DNA of 34,574 bases from Pseudomonadota bacterium (GCA_963204815.1 CAUJHQ010000177.1:1-34574), one strand, 5' to 3'; positions 8,358 through 17,605 are shown, counted from the stretch's first letter. Notes: generated by a model not told the origin, from the sequence alone. Made by a program: numbers and translations.

Positions 8358-9641
8358 ATGCGCCCTCTGCTTTCCATCACCGCCCTGGCCACCGTCGCGA
8401 TGGCGGCCACCACCGTGCCGCTGGCCGCGCAAGCCCAGAGTTGCACGCACACCGTGGGCATGGTGGTGTCGCTCACGGGTGCCGCCGGCCGCTTCGGCCA
8501 GGCGGCGTCGAAGTCGGTCGAGCTCGCGTTCAACGAGTTGAACAAGGCCGCCGGCAGCAGCGGCATCGCCGGCTGCAAGCTCGGCTTCGACCTGCGCGAC
8601 GCGCAGAGCCAGGGCAGCGTCGCGGTCGACCAGGCGCGCCAGCTGGTCGACCTGAAGAAGGTGCCGGCGATCATCGGCGGCATCATCAGTTCGGTGTCGA
8701 TCCCCATCGTCACCAGCGTCACCGCGCCGGCCGGCGTGGTGCAGATCTCGCCGGCCTCGACCTCGCCCACGCTCACCAAGCTGGGCAACGAAGGCAAGAC
8801 CAACGGCTGGTTCTTCCGCACCATCACGAGCGACGCGCTGCAGGGCACCGCGGCCGCCAAGTACGCCATCGACCAGGGCATGAAGACGCTGGCGATCATC
8901 CACGTCAACAACGACTTCGGCGTCAACATGCTGGCCGAGTTCCGCCGCGCGTTTGAAGCGCTGGGCGGCAAGATCGTCGGCGTCACGCCGTACAACCCGC
9001 AGCAGGCCAGCTACGCCGCCGAGGTGACGAACGCGCTGAAGGGCGACCCGCCGGCGCTGTACTTCATCGGCTACCCGGGCGACGGCACGACCATCGTGCG
9101 CACCTGGGTGCAGCAGGGTGGGCCGCAGAAGTTCCTGCTGAACGACGGCATGAACGCGGCCGACTTCATCAAGGGCGTGGGCCCGCAGTTCCTGGCGAAC
9201 GCGTTCGGCACCTCGTCGGGCACGACGAAGACGCCGTCGACCGAGTTCTTCGCCAGCGCCTACCCGGCGATGAGCGGCGGCTTCGACGCCGGCGCGCCGG
9301 CGGCCGACCGCGCGTTCGACGCCGGCGCCATCCTCGGCCTGGCGATCGCGCACGCGGGCAAGTTCGAGGCCGCGGCCATCCGCGACAGCATCCGCAAGGT
9401 GACAGACCCCGCCGGCGAGGTGGTGCACGCCGGCCCGCAGGGCTTCGCGCGCGCGCTGCAGCTCATCAAGGAGAAGAAGCCGCTGCGTTACGTGGGCGTG
9501 ATCGGCGCGGTGGGCTTCGACAAGAACGGCGACGTCGTCGGGCCCTTCCGCACCTGGCGCATCGCGAACGGCGAGGTGACCACCGTGGGCCAGATGTCGA
9601 TGGAAGACGTGGCCGCCGTGCAGGCCAAGCTGCCGAAGTGA
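8358..9641 (+). CDS. Periplasmic substrate-binding protein of the LivFGHM-type transporter
   Basis: A 427-residue type I periplasmic binding protein (LivJ/LivK/Peripla_BP_6 family). It has a Sec signal peptide (MRPLLSITALATVAMA..., cleavage likely after AQA near residue 26), then TVGMVVSLTGAAGRFGQAAS, which is the usual opening for this fold, the hinge-proximal IIGGIISSVSIPIVTSVTAP, and TLAIIHVNNDFGVNMLAEF. An AGGAG at 8345-8349 precedes the ATG by 8 bases. No other binding protein is near, so it should deliver ligand to the divergently encoded LivGFHM. Its TGA overlaps the GTG start of the next gene. The ligand cannot be inferred directly from the sequence. Confidence 0.88.
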   Translation: MRPLLSITALATVAMAATTVPLAAQAQSCTHTVGMVVSLTGAAGRFGQAASKSVELAFNELNKAAGSSGIAGCKLGFDLRDAQSQGSVAVDQARQLVDLKKVPAIIGGIISSVSIPIVTSVTAPAGVVQISPASTSPTLTKLGNEGKTNGWFFRTITSDALQGTAAAKYAIDQGMKTLAIIHVNNDFGVNMLAEFRRAFEALGGKIVGVTPYNPQQASYAAEVTNALKGDPPALYFIGYPGDGTTIVRTWVQQGGPQKFLLNDGMNAADFIKGVGPQFLANAFGTSSGTTKTPSTEFFASAYPAMSGGFDAGAPAADRAFDAGAILGLAIAHAGKFEAAAIRDSIRKVTDPAGEVVHAGPQGFARALQLIKEKKPLRYVGVIGAVGFDKNGDVVGPFRTWRIANGEVTTVGQMSMEDVAAVQAKLPK

Positions 9642-11095
9642 CGAAGCCCGAGCGCACGCAGCTCGCCCCCGGGCTGGAGATCTCGCGCGTCGTCACCGGC
9701 CTCTGGCAGGTGGCCGACATGGAGCGCGGCGGCACGCTGCTCGACCCCGTGCGCGGCGCCGCCGCGATGGCCGAGTACGCCGCCGCCGGCTTCGACAGCT
9801 TCGACATGGCCGACCACTACGGCTCGGCCGAGGTCATCACCGGCGAACTGCTGAACGGCCCTGCCGGCCGCGGCGTGCGCGCCTTCACCAAGTGGTGCCC
9901 GCCGCCCGGCCCGATGACGGCCGAGGTGGTGCGCGCCGGCGTGATGCGTTCGCTGGAGCGCATGCGCACGCCGCGCATCGACCTGCTGCAGTTCCACTGG
10001 TGGACCTTCGAACACCCGGGCTGGCTCGACGCCATGCTCGAACTGGCGAAGCTGAAGGACGAAGGCCTCGTCGGCGCCATCGGCCTCACCAACTTCGACA
10101 CCGCGCACCTGCGCGTGCTGCTGGCCGAGGGCGTGCCGGTGGCGAGCAACCAGGTCTGCATCAGCCTGCTCGACCGCCGCGCCACCGAGGCGATGAGCAC
10201 CCTCTGCCTGGCGCGCGGCGTGAAGCTGCTGGCCTACGGCACGCTGGGTGGCGGGTTCCTGTCCGAACGCTGGCTCGGCCGCGAGGCGCCGGCCGAGGTG
10301 GGCGACTGGAGCAAGATGAAGTACCGCCGCTTCATCGACGCGGTCGGCGGCTGGGGCGCGCTGCAGGGCGTGCTGCGCGCGGCCGACGCCATCGCGAAGA
10401 AGCATGGCGTGTCGGTCTCCAACGTGGCCTCGCGCTGGGTGCTGGAGCAGCCGGCGGTGGCGGCGGTGATCGTCGGTGCGCGGCTCGGCGAATCGGAGCA
10501 CCGCGCCGACAACCTGAAGCTCTTCGGCTTCGCGCTCGACGACGCCGACCGCGCGCGCCTGGCCGAAGCCTTCGCCGGCACGCAGCGCATCGCCGGCGAT
10601 TGCGGCGACGAATACCGCAAGCCGCCGTTCCTGACCGCCTCCGGCGACCTCAGCCACCACCTCGACGCGCTGCCGCCGGTGTGGCCGAAGCAGGCCGTGC
10701 TGGGCCATGCCGACCGATGGCGCGTCGACAGCGGCAGCGTGTGGGAGCCGCTGGCCGGCTACTCGCGCGCGGTGCGCGAAGGGCGGCGCATCCTGGTGAG
10801 CGGCACCACGGCCACGCACGGCAGCGGCCGGCTCGTCGGCGGCGCCGACGCCGGCGCGCAGACGGTCTACATCCTCGACAAGATCGCCGCCAGCCTGACG
10901 GCCCTGGGCGGCCGGCTCGAAGACGTGGTGCGCACGCGCGTGTACCTCACCGACGCCGCCGACTGGCGCGCCGTCAGCGAGGTGCACGGCCGCTACTTCG
11001 GCGACATCCGCCCGGCCAACACGCTGCTGCAGGTGGGCGCGCTGATTGGCGAGGGCTACCGCGTCGAGATCGAGGCCGAGGCGGTCGTGCCCTGA
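9638..11095 (+). CDS. Aldo/keto reductase fused to a Rid (YjgF/YER057c/UK114) domain
   Basis: A 485-residue two-domain protein starting at a GTG that overlaps the previous stop (GTGA). Residues about 1-325 form an aldo/keto reductase with Asp/Tyr in DMADHYG, Lys in FTKWCPP and His in LLQFHWWTF, so the tetrad is intact. Residues about 360-485 form a Rid domain: GYSRAVREGRRILVSGTTAT, an ALGGRLEDVVRTRVYLTD block, then YFGDIRPANTLLQVGALI and VEIEAEAVV. The arginine that canonical RidA uses (in P-A-R-S) is replaced by Asn here (P-A-N-T), so it is unlikely to be a standard enamine/imine deaminase and more like a divergent Rid subgroup. The open frame is continuous, with no sign of a frameshift at the join. 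The fusion implies sequential chemistry on one unstable intermediate. Confidence 0.85.
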   Translation: MTKPERTQLAPGLEISRVVTGLWQVADMERGGTLLDPVRGAAAMAEYAAAGFDSFDMADHYGSAEVITGELLNGPAGRGVRAFTKWCPPPGPMTAEVVRAGVMRSLERMRTPRIDLLQFHWWTFEHPGWLDAMLELAKLKDEGLVGAIGLTNFDTAHLRVLLAEGVPVASNQVCISLLDRRATEAMSTLCLARGVKLLAYGTLGGGFLSERWLGREAPAEVGDWSKMKYRRFIDAVGGWGALQGVLRAADAIAKKHGVSVSNVASRWVLEQPAVAAVIVGARLGESEHRADNLKLFGFALDDADRARLAEAFAGTQRIAGDCGDEYRKPPFLTASGDLSHHLDALPPVWPKQAVLGHADRWRVDSGSVWEPLAGYSRAVREGRRILVSGTTATHGSGRLVGGADAGAQTVYILDKIAASLTALGGRLEDVVRTRVYLTDAADWRAVSEVHGRYFGDIRPANTLLQVGALIGEGYRVEIEAEAVVP

Positions 11096-11119
11096 TCGCC
11101 ACCCCCACAGGAGGTTGAC

Positions 11120-12046
11120 ATGCCCGGACCCTCGTTCAAGCACCCGAGTTGGGACTCGACCTGGTGGTCCTTGTGGGGCTACCTGTACACCGGCCGCAAG
11201 GCCGACAACGAGCTGCAGAACGACATCCGACAGCTCCACGCCGACATCAGCGCCGGGCTGCCGAAGGTGGCTTCGTGGCCGAAGAACACGCCCGAGTACG
11301 CCATCGTCGCCGGCTGGCGGCGCAAGATCGACGCGCTCGACGACGAGCACCCGATCGGCTACGACGAGGCCGACGGGCTCTACTGGGACCTGCGCCAGAT
11401 GCTCGCCGACCTGCGCTCGATGGCCTTCACGAAGGCCGAGGCCGACCGCGCACGAGACCTCGCGCAGCGTGAGGCCGAACGCCAGGAGGCGGCGCAGGCG
11501 AAGGCCGACGCGCAGGCCAAGGCCGATGCGAAGGCGAAGGCGCGTGCGGCCGCCAAGAGCGAGAAGCTCGAGACCGCCGACTACCTGCTGACGCCGGTGA
11601 AGCCGCGCGACGACCACCACCGCGTTGCCGCGACGAAGCCGAAGCCGACGCCGCCGTCACCCGTGTTCGACCCTGCCGCGGCGGCCTGGAAGACGGCCCG
11701 CAGCCAGATGGCCAACGACTGCGACGAGGTGCAGACCATGCTGAACCCGAAGTCGCGCCGCGCCGAGACCTTCGGCGCGCATGCGGTCACGCAGGCATCG
11801 GTGCTGAACTGGCTTCCGGTCATCGACGACGCCAGCTGGTACCAGGGCCGGCCAGGCCCGCAGAACAGCCACAAGCGCGTGATGGTGGCGATCATCGATC
11901 GGCAGATCGTCGCGACCTGCTGGACCAACGGCCTCTCGCACCACGAAGAACGCGTCAAGGGCAATGTCGTCGTCTATGAGCGCGACGGCGGCGGCAGCCG
12001 TTTCAGGCACCTGCCACCGAGCCGGAAGCACCCGAAGCATCCCTGA
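11120..12046 (+). CDS. Unrecognised 308-residue protein with Ala/Lys coiled coil
   Basis: I do not recognise this protein. It starts 24 bp after the fusion gene with a strong AGGAGG at 11109-11114, which supports real translation. Residues 1-100 are Trp/Tyr-rich ([13 protein letters not shown]) and helical. Residues about 103-150 are a charged coiled-coil-like stretch of alternating Ala, Lys, Asp and Gln with repeated AKAD units. A Pro-rich linker follows, then a folded-looking C-terminal domain (about 185-308) with [31 protein letters not shown] and a basic, His-rich tail. There is no signal peptide or membrane segment. The last 44 bp overlap the convergent cysA. It may belong to the upstream module or be an independent cytoplasmic protein. 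Confidence 0.7.
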   Translation: MPGPSFKHPSWDSTWWSLWGYLYTGRKADNELQNDIRQLHADISAGLPKVASWPKNTPEYAIVAGWRRKIDALDDEHPIGYDEADGLYWDLRQMLADLRSMAFTKAEADRARDLAQREAERQEAAQAKADAQAKADAKAKARAAAKSEKLETADYLLTPVKPRDDHHRVAATKPKPTPPSPVFDPAAAAWKTARSQMANDCDEVQTMLNPKSRRAETFGAHAVTQASVLNWLPVIDDASWYQGRPGPQNSHKRVMVAIIDRQIVATCWTNGLSHHEERVKGNVVVYERDGGGSRFRHLPPSRKHPKHP

Positions 12047-13103
12047 GCGCCGATGTGGCGACCGCGGGCGCGCCGCCGGCGTCGAAGCGCGTCGCCTTCA
12101 GCGGCCGCAGCCAGACGCGGCTGCCGCGCTGCAGCTGCAGGCGTTCGCGCAGCGCGGTGTAGTCGGCGCGCGGCAGTTCGACGTCGAGGTAGCCGTCGCC
12201 ACTGTCGCGCTTGAACTCGATGCGCGTGTGGGCGCCGACGGTGAGCGTCTGCGACAGCGTGGCGGCCCAGCCTTCGACCGTCGGCTCGCCCAGGATCTCC
12301 AGCTCGTGCGGGCGCACGTAGACCGTGTCGCCGGCCACCGTGGCGCCGCCGGGGGCGTGTTCGCTGCGGCCGTGGAACAGGTTCACGTCGCCCAGGAACT
12401 GCAGCACGAACGGGCTGGCCGGGTGGTCGTAGACCTCGTCGGGCGTGCCGACCTGTTCGATGCGGCCTTCGTTCATGACGACGATGCGGTCGGCGACCTC
12501 CATCGCCTCTTCCTGGTCGTGCGTGACGAAGACGCTGGTCAGGTGCACCTCGTCGTGCAGGCGGCGCAGCCAGCGGCGCAGTTCCTTGCGCACCTTGGCG
12601 TCGAGTGCGCCGAAGGGTTCGTCCAGCAGCAGCACCTTGGGCTCGACGGCGAGTGCACGCGCAAGCGCGATGCGCTGGCGCTGGCCGCCCGACAGCTGGT
12701 GCGGGTAGCGGTCGGCCAGCCAGTCCAGCTGCACCAGCTTCAGCAGCGTCATCACCTTCTCGCGGATCTCGCCTTCCGGCGGGCGCTGGCCGCGCGGCTT
12801 CACGCGCAGGCCGAAGGCCACGTTCTCGAAGATCGACATGTGGTTGAACAGCGCGTAGTGCTGGAACACGAAGCCGACGTTGCGCTCGCGCACGTCGCGC
12901 GAGGTGGTGTCCTCGCCGTGGAACAGCACGCTGCCGCTGTCGGGCACTTCCAGGCCGGCCATGATGCGCAGCAGCGTGGTCTTGCCCGACCCCGAAGGGC
13001 CGAGCAGCGCGACCAGTTCGCCCGACGGCACGTCGAGGTTGAGGTTGTTGCAGACGACGGTCTTGCCGAACGCCTTGTTCAGGTTGCGGACTTCGAGGCT
13101 CAT
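12003..13103 (-). CDS. cysA: Sulfate/thiosulfate ABC transporter ATPase CysA
   Basis: A 366-residue ATPase: Walker A GPSGSGKT at residues 35-42, Q-loop [20 protein letters not shown], signature [15 protein letters not shown], Walker [21 protein letters not shown] and switch [20 protein letters not shown]. The C-terminal part contains [11 protein letters not shown] and [10 protein letters not shown], the regulatory domain typical of CysA. It is the last gene of the operon sbp2-sbp1-cysT-cysW-cysA and starts 13 bp after cysW. Its 3' end overlaps the convergent unknown gene by 44 bp. No terminator is visible between the two. Confidence 0.95.
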   Translation of the reverse strand: MSLEVRNLNKAFGKTVVCNNLNLDVPSGELVALLGPSGSGKTTLLRIMAGLEVPDSGSVLFHGEDTTSRDVRERNVGFVFQHYALFNHMSIFENVAFGLRVKPRGQRPPEGEIREKVMTLLKLVQLDWLADRYPHQLSGGQRQRIALARALAVEPKVLLLDEPFGALDAKVRKELRRWLRRLHDEVHLTSVFVTHDQEEAMEVADRIVVMNEGRIEQVGTPDEVYDHPASPFVLQFLGDVNLFHGRSEHAPGGATVAGDTVYVRPHELEILGEPTVEGWAATLSQTLTVGAHTRIEFKRDSGDGYLDVELPRADYTALRERLQLQRGSRVWLRPLKATRFDAGGAPAVATSALRDASGASGSVAGA

Positions 13104-13116
13104 GGTTCGGCTTTCG

Positions 13117-14028
13117 TCATTCGCTGCGGTCGTGGGCCGAGCGCAGCTGGCCCTTCACGCGCTGTTCCACCAGGTACTTCAGCACCACCGTCACCATCGC
13201 CAGCCCGGCCAGCAGCGAGGCGACGGCGAACGCGGCCGCGAACTGGTATTCGTTGTAGACGATCTCGATGTGCAGCGGCATCGTGTTCGTCTGCCCGCGG
13301 ATGTGCCCGCTGACCACGCTGACGGCGCCGAACTCGCCCATCGCACGCGCGTTGCAGAGGATCACGCCGTACAGCAGGGCCCACTTCACGTTCGGCAGCG
13401 TCACGCGCCAGAGGATCTGCCAGCCGCCGGCGCCCAGCACGCGCGCGGCCTCTTCCTGTTCGATGCCCTGCGCCTGCATCAGCGGGGTCAGTTCACGGGC
13501 GACGAACGGGAAGGTCACGAACACGGTGGCCAGCACGATGCCGGGCACGGCGAAGATGACCTTCAGGTCGTGTTCCTGCAGCCAGCCGCCGAACCAGCCC
13601 TGCAGGCCGAACACCAGCACGTAGATCAGGCCGGCGATCACCGGGCTGACCGAGAACGGCAGGTCGATCAGCGTCAGCAGCAGGCTCTTGCCGTGGAACT
13701 CGAACTTCGCGATCGCCCACGCCGCGGCGACGCCGAACACCAGGTTCAGCGGCACGCTGATGGCGGCGGCGATCAGCGTGAGCTTGACGGCCGACAGGGC
13801 GTCGGGCTCGGTCACGGCGGCGAGATAGACGGCCCAGCCCTTCTTCAGCGCTTCGTAGAACACCGTGCCCAGCGGCACGAACAGGAACACGGTCATGAAG
13901 GCCAGCGCGGTGCCGATCAGCGCGCGGCGCACCCACGGCGCCTCGGTGGTGGCGCTGCGCACCGCGCGCGGCGCAGCGGTGGCCCCTGGGGCGTTGGCCG
14001 GCAAGGGCAGGGCCCCGGTCGTCGTCAT
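13117..14028 (-). CDS. cysW: Sulfate ABC transporter permease CysW
   Basis: A 303-residue inner-membrane permease with the expected segments, including [16 protein letters not shown] [20 protein letters not shown] and the cytoplasmic EAA loop region [20 protein letters not shown]. The end block [20 protein letters not shown] and [15 protein letters not shown] is diagnostic of CysW. The first 30 residues form a Ala/Pro-rich tail before the first membrane segment, slightly longer than in enterics. The ATG overlaps the cysT stop by four bases. It pairs with CysT and is energised by CysA. Confidence 0.93.
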   Translation of the reverse strand: MTTTGALPLPANAPGATAAPRAVRSATTEAPWVRRALIGTALAFMTVFLFVPLGTVFYEALKKGWAVYLAAVTEPDALSAVKLTLIAAAISVPLNLVFGVAAAWAIAKFEFHGKSLLLTLIDLPFSVSPVIAGLIYVLVFGLQGWFGGWLQEHDLKVIFAVPGIVLATVFVTFPFVARELTPLMQAQGIEQEEAARVLGAGGWQILWRVTLPNVKWALLYGVILCNARAMGEFGAVSVVSGHIRGQTNTMPLHIEIVYNEYQFAAAFAVASLLAGLAMVTVVLKYLVEQRVKGQLRSAHDRSE

Positions 14029-14864
14029 GCCAGACCCCCCTGGCGGCGCCGCGCCCAGGACTGCAGCAGGTTGATGGTGAGCAGCATGGCGAAGCTGACG
14101 ACGAGCATGACGACGGCGATGGCGGTCGCGCCGGCGTAGTCGTACTGCTCGAGCTTGGTGATGATGAGCAGCGGCGTGATCTCGCTCACCATCGGCATGT
14201 TGCCGGCGATGAAGATGACGCTGCCGTACTCGCCCAGCGCGCGTGCGAAGGCGAGCGCGAAGCCGGTCAGCAGCGCCGGCATCACGATGGGCATCAGCAC
14301 GTGGCGGAAAGTCTGCCAGCGGCTGGCGCCCAGCGTGGCGGCGGCTTCCTCCAGTTCGCGGCTCACGTCTTCCAGCACCGGCTGCACCGTGCGCACCACG
14401 AAGGGCAGGCCGATGAAGACGAGCGCGATCCACACGCCGATGGGCGTGAAGCTCACCTTGAACGGCAGGTGCTGGCCGAGCGAGCCGTTCTGCGCCCAGA
14501 TGGCGGTGAGCGCGATGCCGGCCACCGCGGTGGGCAGCGCGAACGGCAGGTCCACCAGCGCGTCGATCACGCGCTTGAACGGGAAGCGGTAGCGCACCAG
14601 CACCCACGCGATGACGAGGCCGAACACCGCGTTCACCAGCGCGGCCAGGAAGCTCGCACCGAAGGTCAGGCGGTACGAGGCCAGCACGCGCGGCGTGGTC
14701 GTCGCGTCGATGAACTGCTGCCAGGTCAGCGTGAACGTCTTCAGGAACGCCGCCGACAGCGGGATCAGCACGATCAGGCTGATGTAGAGCAGCGCGAAGC
14801 CGAGCGCGATGTCGAAGCCCGGCAGCACGCTGTGCCGCTTGAGCAGGGTGCGGGAGAGCAGCAC
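14025..14864 (-). CDS. cysT: Sulfate ABC transporter permease CysT (CysU)
   Basis: A 279-residue permease. It begins with a GTG at 14864-14862, one base after the stop of the upstream binding-protein gene. Typical CysT stretches are [40 protein letters not shown], the EAA-loop segment [20 protein letters not shown], and [20 protein letters not shown]. About six membrane segments are present, as expected. Co-translation with sbp1 and cysW is indicated by the tight junctions on both sides. Confidence 0.93.
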   Translation of the reverse strand: MLLSRTLLKRHSVLPGFDIALGFALLYISLIVLIPLSAAFLKTFTLTWQQFIDATTTPRVLASYRLTFGASFLAALVNAVFGLVIAWVLVRYRFPFKRVIDALVDLPFALPTAVAGIALTAIWAQNGSLGQHLPFKVSFTPIGVWIALVFIGLPFVVRTVQPVLEDVSRELEEAAATLGASRWQTFRHVLMPIVMPALLTGFALAFARALGEYGSVIFIAGNMPMVSEITPLLIITKLEQYDYAGATAIAVVMLVVSFAMLLTINLLQSWARRRQGGLA

Positions 14865-14865
14865 C

Positions 14866-15879
14866 TCAGGTCGCCTTCGCCGCCGCGATCACCTGGTCGT
14901 AGGTGGCGCCGTCGTTGAAGTGGTCCCGCCGCGCCTTCGTCCAGCCGCCGAAGACCTCGTCGACGGTGAAGGTGCTCACCTTCGGGAAGGCCTTCGCGTA
15001 CCGGGCCAGCACCTTGGCCGAGCGCGGGCGCAGGTGGTGCTTCGCCGCAATCTCCTGGCCGGCTTCCGAGTACAGGAACAGCAGGTAGGCCTCGGCCAGC
15101 CTGCGCGTGCCGCGTTTGTCGACGACGCGGTCGACCACGCTCACCGGGTTCTCGGCCAGGATGGTGCGGCTCGGGTAGACGAGCTCGAAGTTCGCGCCGA
15201 ACTCGCGCTCGATCAGCGGCACCTCGCTCTCGAAGGTGACGAGCGCATCGCCCAGCCCGCGCTGCGCGAAGGTGGTGGTGGCGCCGCGGCCGCCGCCGTC
15301 GAGCACCGGCACGTTGGCGAAGATGCGCGTCACCAGGGCCTTGGCGGCCTCGGGGCTCACGCCGTTCGTCACCGCGGCGCCCCAGGCGGCCAGGTAGGTG
15401 TAGCGGCCGTTGCCGCTGGTCTTGGGGTTCGGCACGATGACCGACACGCCCTTGCGCCCGAGGTCGCTCCAGTCGCGGATCGCCTTCGGGTTGCCCTTGC
15501 GCACCAGGATCACCGAGATGCTGGTCGTCGGCGCGCTGTTGTTCGGAAGGCGCTTCGCCCAGTCCGCCGGCACCAGGCGGCCGCGTTCGGCGAGGATGTC
15601 GATGTCGTTGTGCTGGTTCATCGTGATCACGTCGGCCTCCAGGCCGTCGACCACGCTGCGCGCCTGGCGGCTGCTGCCGCCGTGGCTCTGGTTCAGGGTC
15701 AGGTCTTCGCCGGCGGTCTTCTTCCAGTGGGCGGCGAAGGCGGCGTTGAAGTCCTTGTAGAACTCGCGGCTGACGTCGTAGCTGACGTTCAGCAGCGTCT
15801 GCGCGGCGCGCGCCGGCAGCGCCGCGAAGGCGGCGATGGCGGGCAGGGTGGACAGCAGGCGGCGGCGGTTCACGGGCAC
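14866..15879 (-). CDS. Periplasmic sulfate-binding protein, copy 1
   Basis: A 337-residue Sbp/CysP-type binding protein. I place the start at the GTG at 15879-15877 because a GGAG at 15890-15887 lies 7 bases upstream and a twin-arginine-looking, Ala-rich signal peptide (VNRRRLLSTLPAIAAFAALP, then ARA-A cleavage) follows directly. A longer reading from 15942 would add residues unlike a leader and would start inside the promoter. The mature part has LLNVSYDVSREFYKDFNAAF, NQSHGGSSRQARSVVDGLEA and FGGWTKARRDHFNDGATYDQ, all typical of Sbp. It is about as long as copy 2 and clearly paralogous to it. It has its own promoter in the 105-bp gap after copy 2. Confidence 0.9.
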   Translation of the reverse strand: MPVNRRRLLSTLPAIAAFAALPARAAQTLLNVSYDVSREFYKDFNAAFAAHWKKTAGEDLTLNQSHGGSSRQARSVVDGLEADVITMNQHNDIDILAERGRLVPADWAKRLPNNSAPTTSISVILVRKGNPKAIRDWSDLGRKGVSVIVPNPKTSGNGRYTYLAAWGAAVTNGVSPEAAKALVTRIFANVPVLDGGGRGATTTFAQRGLGDALVTFESEVPLIEREFGANFELVYPSRTILAENPVSVVDRVVDKRGTRRLAEAYLLFLYSEAGQEIAAKHHLRPRSAKVLARYAKAFPKVSTFTVDEVFGGWTKARRDHFNDGATYDQVIAAAKAT

Positions 15880-15913
15880 GACGCGACTCCAGGCTTCGAT
15901 CAGCGAAGCCGCG

Positions 15914-15954
15914 ACTCTAGGAACCGGCCAGCTTGCCGCCAACGAATCGAAACG
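15914..15954 (-). promoter_or_regulatory. Promoter of sulfate-binding protein copy 1
   Basis: On the minus strand a -35 TTGGCG (15942-15937) and a -10 TAGAGT (15919-15914) are separated by exactly 17 bp, 35 bp upstream of the GTG start. The -35 lies at the downstream end of a 17-base element (CGTTTCGATTCGTTGGC, 15954-15938) nearly identical to one upstream of copy 2. That shared element is a candidate site for the sulfur regulator (CysB-type) or another activator. The regulator identity is inference. Confidence 0.6.
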
Positions 15955-15985
15955 CCGCTGCTTAGTCGGAAAACGAGATAGCGGC

Positions 15986-17005
15986 CTACTTCCTCGTGTA
16001 GATCTGGTCGAACACGCCGCCGTCGTTGAAGTGCGCCTGCTGCGCCTTCGTCCAGCCGCCGAAGACCTCGTCGATCGTGAAGAGGCTGATCTTCGGGAAG
16101 CTCTTCGCGTAGGCGGCGGCCACCTTGGCGTCGGTCGGGCGGTAGAAGTGGCGCGCGGCGATCTCCTGGCCTTCCGGGCTGTACAGGTGCTGCAGGTAGG
16201 CCTCGGCGGCGGCGCGCGTGCCCTTGCGGTCGACGTTCCTGTCGACCACGGTCACCGGCGGCTCGGCGAGGATGCTGACCGGCGGGTAGACGATGTCGAA
16301 CTTGCCGGCGCCGAATTCCTTCAGTGCCAGGTGGGCCTCGTTTTCCCAGGCCAGCAGCACGTCGCCGACGCCGCGCTCGGCGAAGGTCACGGTCGAGCCG
16401 CGCGCGCCGCTGTCGAGCACCGGCACGTTGGCGAACAGCTTGCCGACGAAGTCGCGCGCCTTGGCGTCGTTGCCGCCCGGTGCCTTCAGTGCGAAGCCGT
16501 AGGCCGCAAGGTAGCCCCAGCGCGCACCGCCCGAGGTCTTCGGGTTCGCGGTGATCACCGACACGCCGGGCTTGACCAGGTCGTCCCAGTTCCGGATGCC
16601 CTTCGGGTTGCCCTTGCGGACGAGGAAGATGTAGGTGCTGGTGTAGGGCGAGCTGTTGTGCGGCAGGCGCTTCTGCCAGTCGGCCGGGATCAGCCGGGCC
16701 TTGGCGGCGAGCTCGTCGACGTCGTAGGCCAGCGCCAGCGTGACGACGTCGGCGTCTAGGCCGTCGATCACCGAGCGTGCCTGCTTGCCCGAGCCGCCGT
16801 GGCTCTGCTTGACGCTGACGACCTCGCCGGCCTTCTTCTGCCAGTGGGCGGCGAAGGCCTTGTTGAACTCGACGTAGAGCTCGCGCGTCGGGTCGTAGCT
16901 CACGTTGAGCAGCGTGACCTGCTTCTGGGCGAAGGCCGTGGGGGCGAGCAGGGTGGCGGTGGCGGCGAGCAGCAGGCTGCGGCGCGCGAGGGTGGCGAAC
17001 GACAT
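15986..17005 (-). CDS. sbp: Periplasmic sulfate-binding protein, copy 2 (operon-proximal)
   Basis: A 339-residue Sbp. The ATG at 17005-17003 is followed by a Sec signal peptide ([20 protein letters not shown], cleavage after AFA near residue 26). The mature protein opens with [20 protein letters not shown] and contains [40 protein letters not shown] and [20 protein letters not shown], the conserved Sbp blocks forming the sulfate pocket. It is first in the operon and precedes copy 1 by 106 bp. Two Sbp copies with one permease suggest differing affinity or ligand (sulfate versus thiosulfate or another oxyanion). An extended reading from 17065 is unlikely because it covers the promoter. Confidence 0.93.
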   Translation of the reverse strand: MSFATLARRSLLLAATATLLAPTAFAQKQVTLLNVSYDPTRELYVEFNKAFAAHWQKKAGEVVSVKQSHGGSGKQARSVIDGLDADVVTLALAYDVDELAAKARLIPADWQKRLPHNSSPYTSTYIFLVRKGNPKGIRNWDDLVKPGVSVITANPKTSGGARWGYLAAYGFALKAPGGNDAKARDFVGKLFANVPVLDSGARGSTVTFAERGVGDVLLAWENEAHLALKEFGAGKFDIVYPPVSILAEPPVTVVDRNVDRKGTRAAAEAYLQHLYSPEGQEIAARHFYRPTDAKVAAAYAKSFPKISLFTIDEVFGGWTKAQQAHFNDGGVFDQIYTRK

Positions 17006-17041
17006 CGGCGGGAATCCGGGGTGAGTGAATCGGTGCCCGCG

Positions 17042-17082
17042 ATGCTGGGACCGCCGCGGCGCCATGCCAACGAAGCAAAACG
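17042..17082 (-). promoter_or_regulatory. Promoter of the sulfate transport operon
   Basis: On the minus strand TTGGCA (17070-17065) and CAGCAT (17047-17042) are spaced by 17 bp, 36 bp upstream of the copy-2 ATG. The -35 is fused to the element CGTTTTGCTTCGTTGGC (17082-17066), matching 15 of 17 positions in the copy-1 promoter. The weak -10 suggests activator dependence. Confidence 0.55.
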
Positions 17083-17138
17083 AGGCTGCTCATGCGCCGG
17101 GCGCGTAGCCCTTGCCGCCGCCAAGGCCGGGGCCGCGG

Positions 17139-17147
17139 TGCTATCTT
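17139..17147 (+). promoter_or_regulatory. Possible extended -10 promoter for the carbinolamine dehydratase gene
   Basis: TG at 17139-17140 is followed after one base by TATCTT (17142-17147), 38 bp upstream of the ATG at 17186. No -35 sits at the normal distance, so it would have to work as an extended -10. The match is modest. Confidence 0.3.
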
Positions 17148-17185
17148 GGCCGCCCGTCTGACAACGCGACCCGCACGGAGAGCCG

Positions 17186-17575
17186 ATGACGCAGTGGCGC
17201 AGGAAGCAGGGCGACGAGACCTACACGCCCGACGAGGTGGCGGCCCGGCTGGCCGCCGAACTGCCGCAGTGGACCTACGAGGACGGCTGGATCCGCCGCA
17301 AGGTCAAGACCAGCGGCTGGAAGGCCACGCTGATGGTCGTCAACACCGTCGGCCACCTGGCCGAGGCGGCCTGGCACCACCCCGACCTCACGGTGAGCTA
17401 CGCCTTCGTCACCGTGAAGCTCGCCACCCACAGCGCCAAGGGCATCACCGAGAAGGACTTCGCGCTCGCCCGCAAGATCGAAGAGGTGGTGCTCTGGCAG
17501 CCGGGACGCGAGCCCGACGCGGCGCTCGAAGGCACGCCCGACGACCCGCGCTTCAAGTACATCAAGTACGACTGA
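17186..17575 (+). CDS. Pterin-4a-carbinolamine dehydratase family protein
   Basis: A 129-residue PCD/DCoH-family protein with a GGAG at 17177-17180 five bases before the ATG. The core is recognisable: WTYEDGWIRRKVKTSGWKAT, then a helix with VGHLAEAAWHHPDLTVSYAF, where the His-His-Pro and preceding acidic residue form the active site, then TVKLATHSAKGITEKDFALA. A roughly 20-residue C-terminal extension (GTPDDPRFKYIKYD) exceeds the usual ~105-115 length. Classic members dehydrate 4a-hydroxytetrahydrobiopterin. No phenylalanine hydroxylase is nearby. Its position at the head of the H4MPT cluster suggests a pterin-related role in H4MPT metabolism, which is inference. It lies divergent from the sulfate operon. 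Confidence 0.85.
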   Translation: MTQWRRKQGDETYTPDEVAARLAAELPQWTYEDGWIRRKVKTSGWKATLMVVNTVGHLAEAAWHHPDLTVSYAFVTVKLATHSAKGITEKDFALARKIEEVVLWQPGREPDAALEGTPDDPRFKYIKYD

Positions 17576-17605
17576 GCCACGGCCGGCTCCTCGGGGCCCT
17601 GCGCT

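Noticed and set aside
15880-15942. Longer start for sulfate-binding protein copy 1
   Set aside because: The extension covers a well-spaced promoter and precedes, rather than forms, the signal peptide; GTG 15879 has a GGAG.
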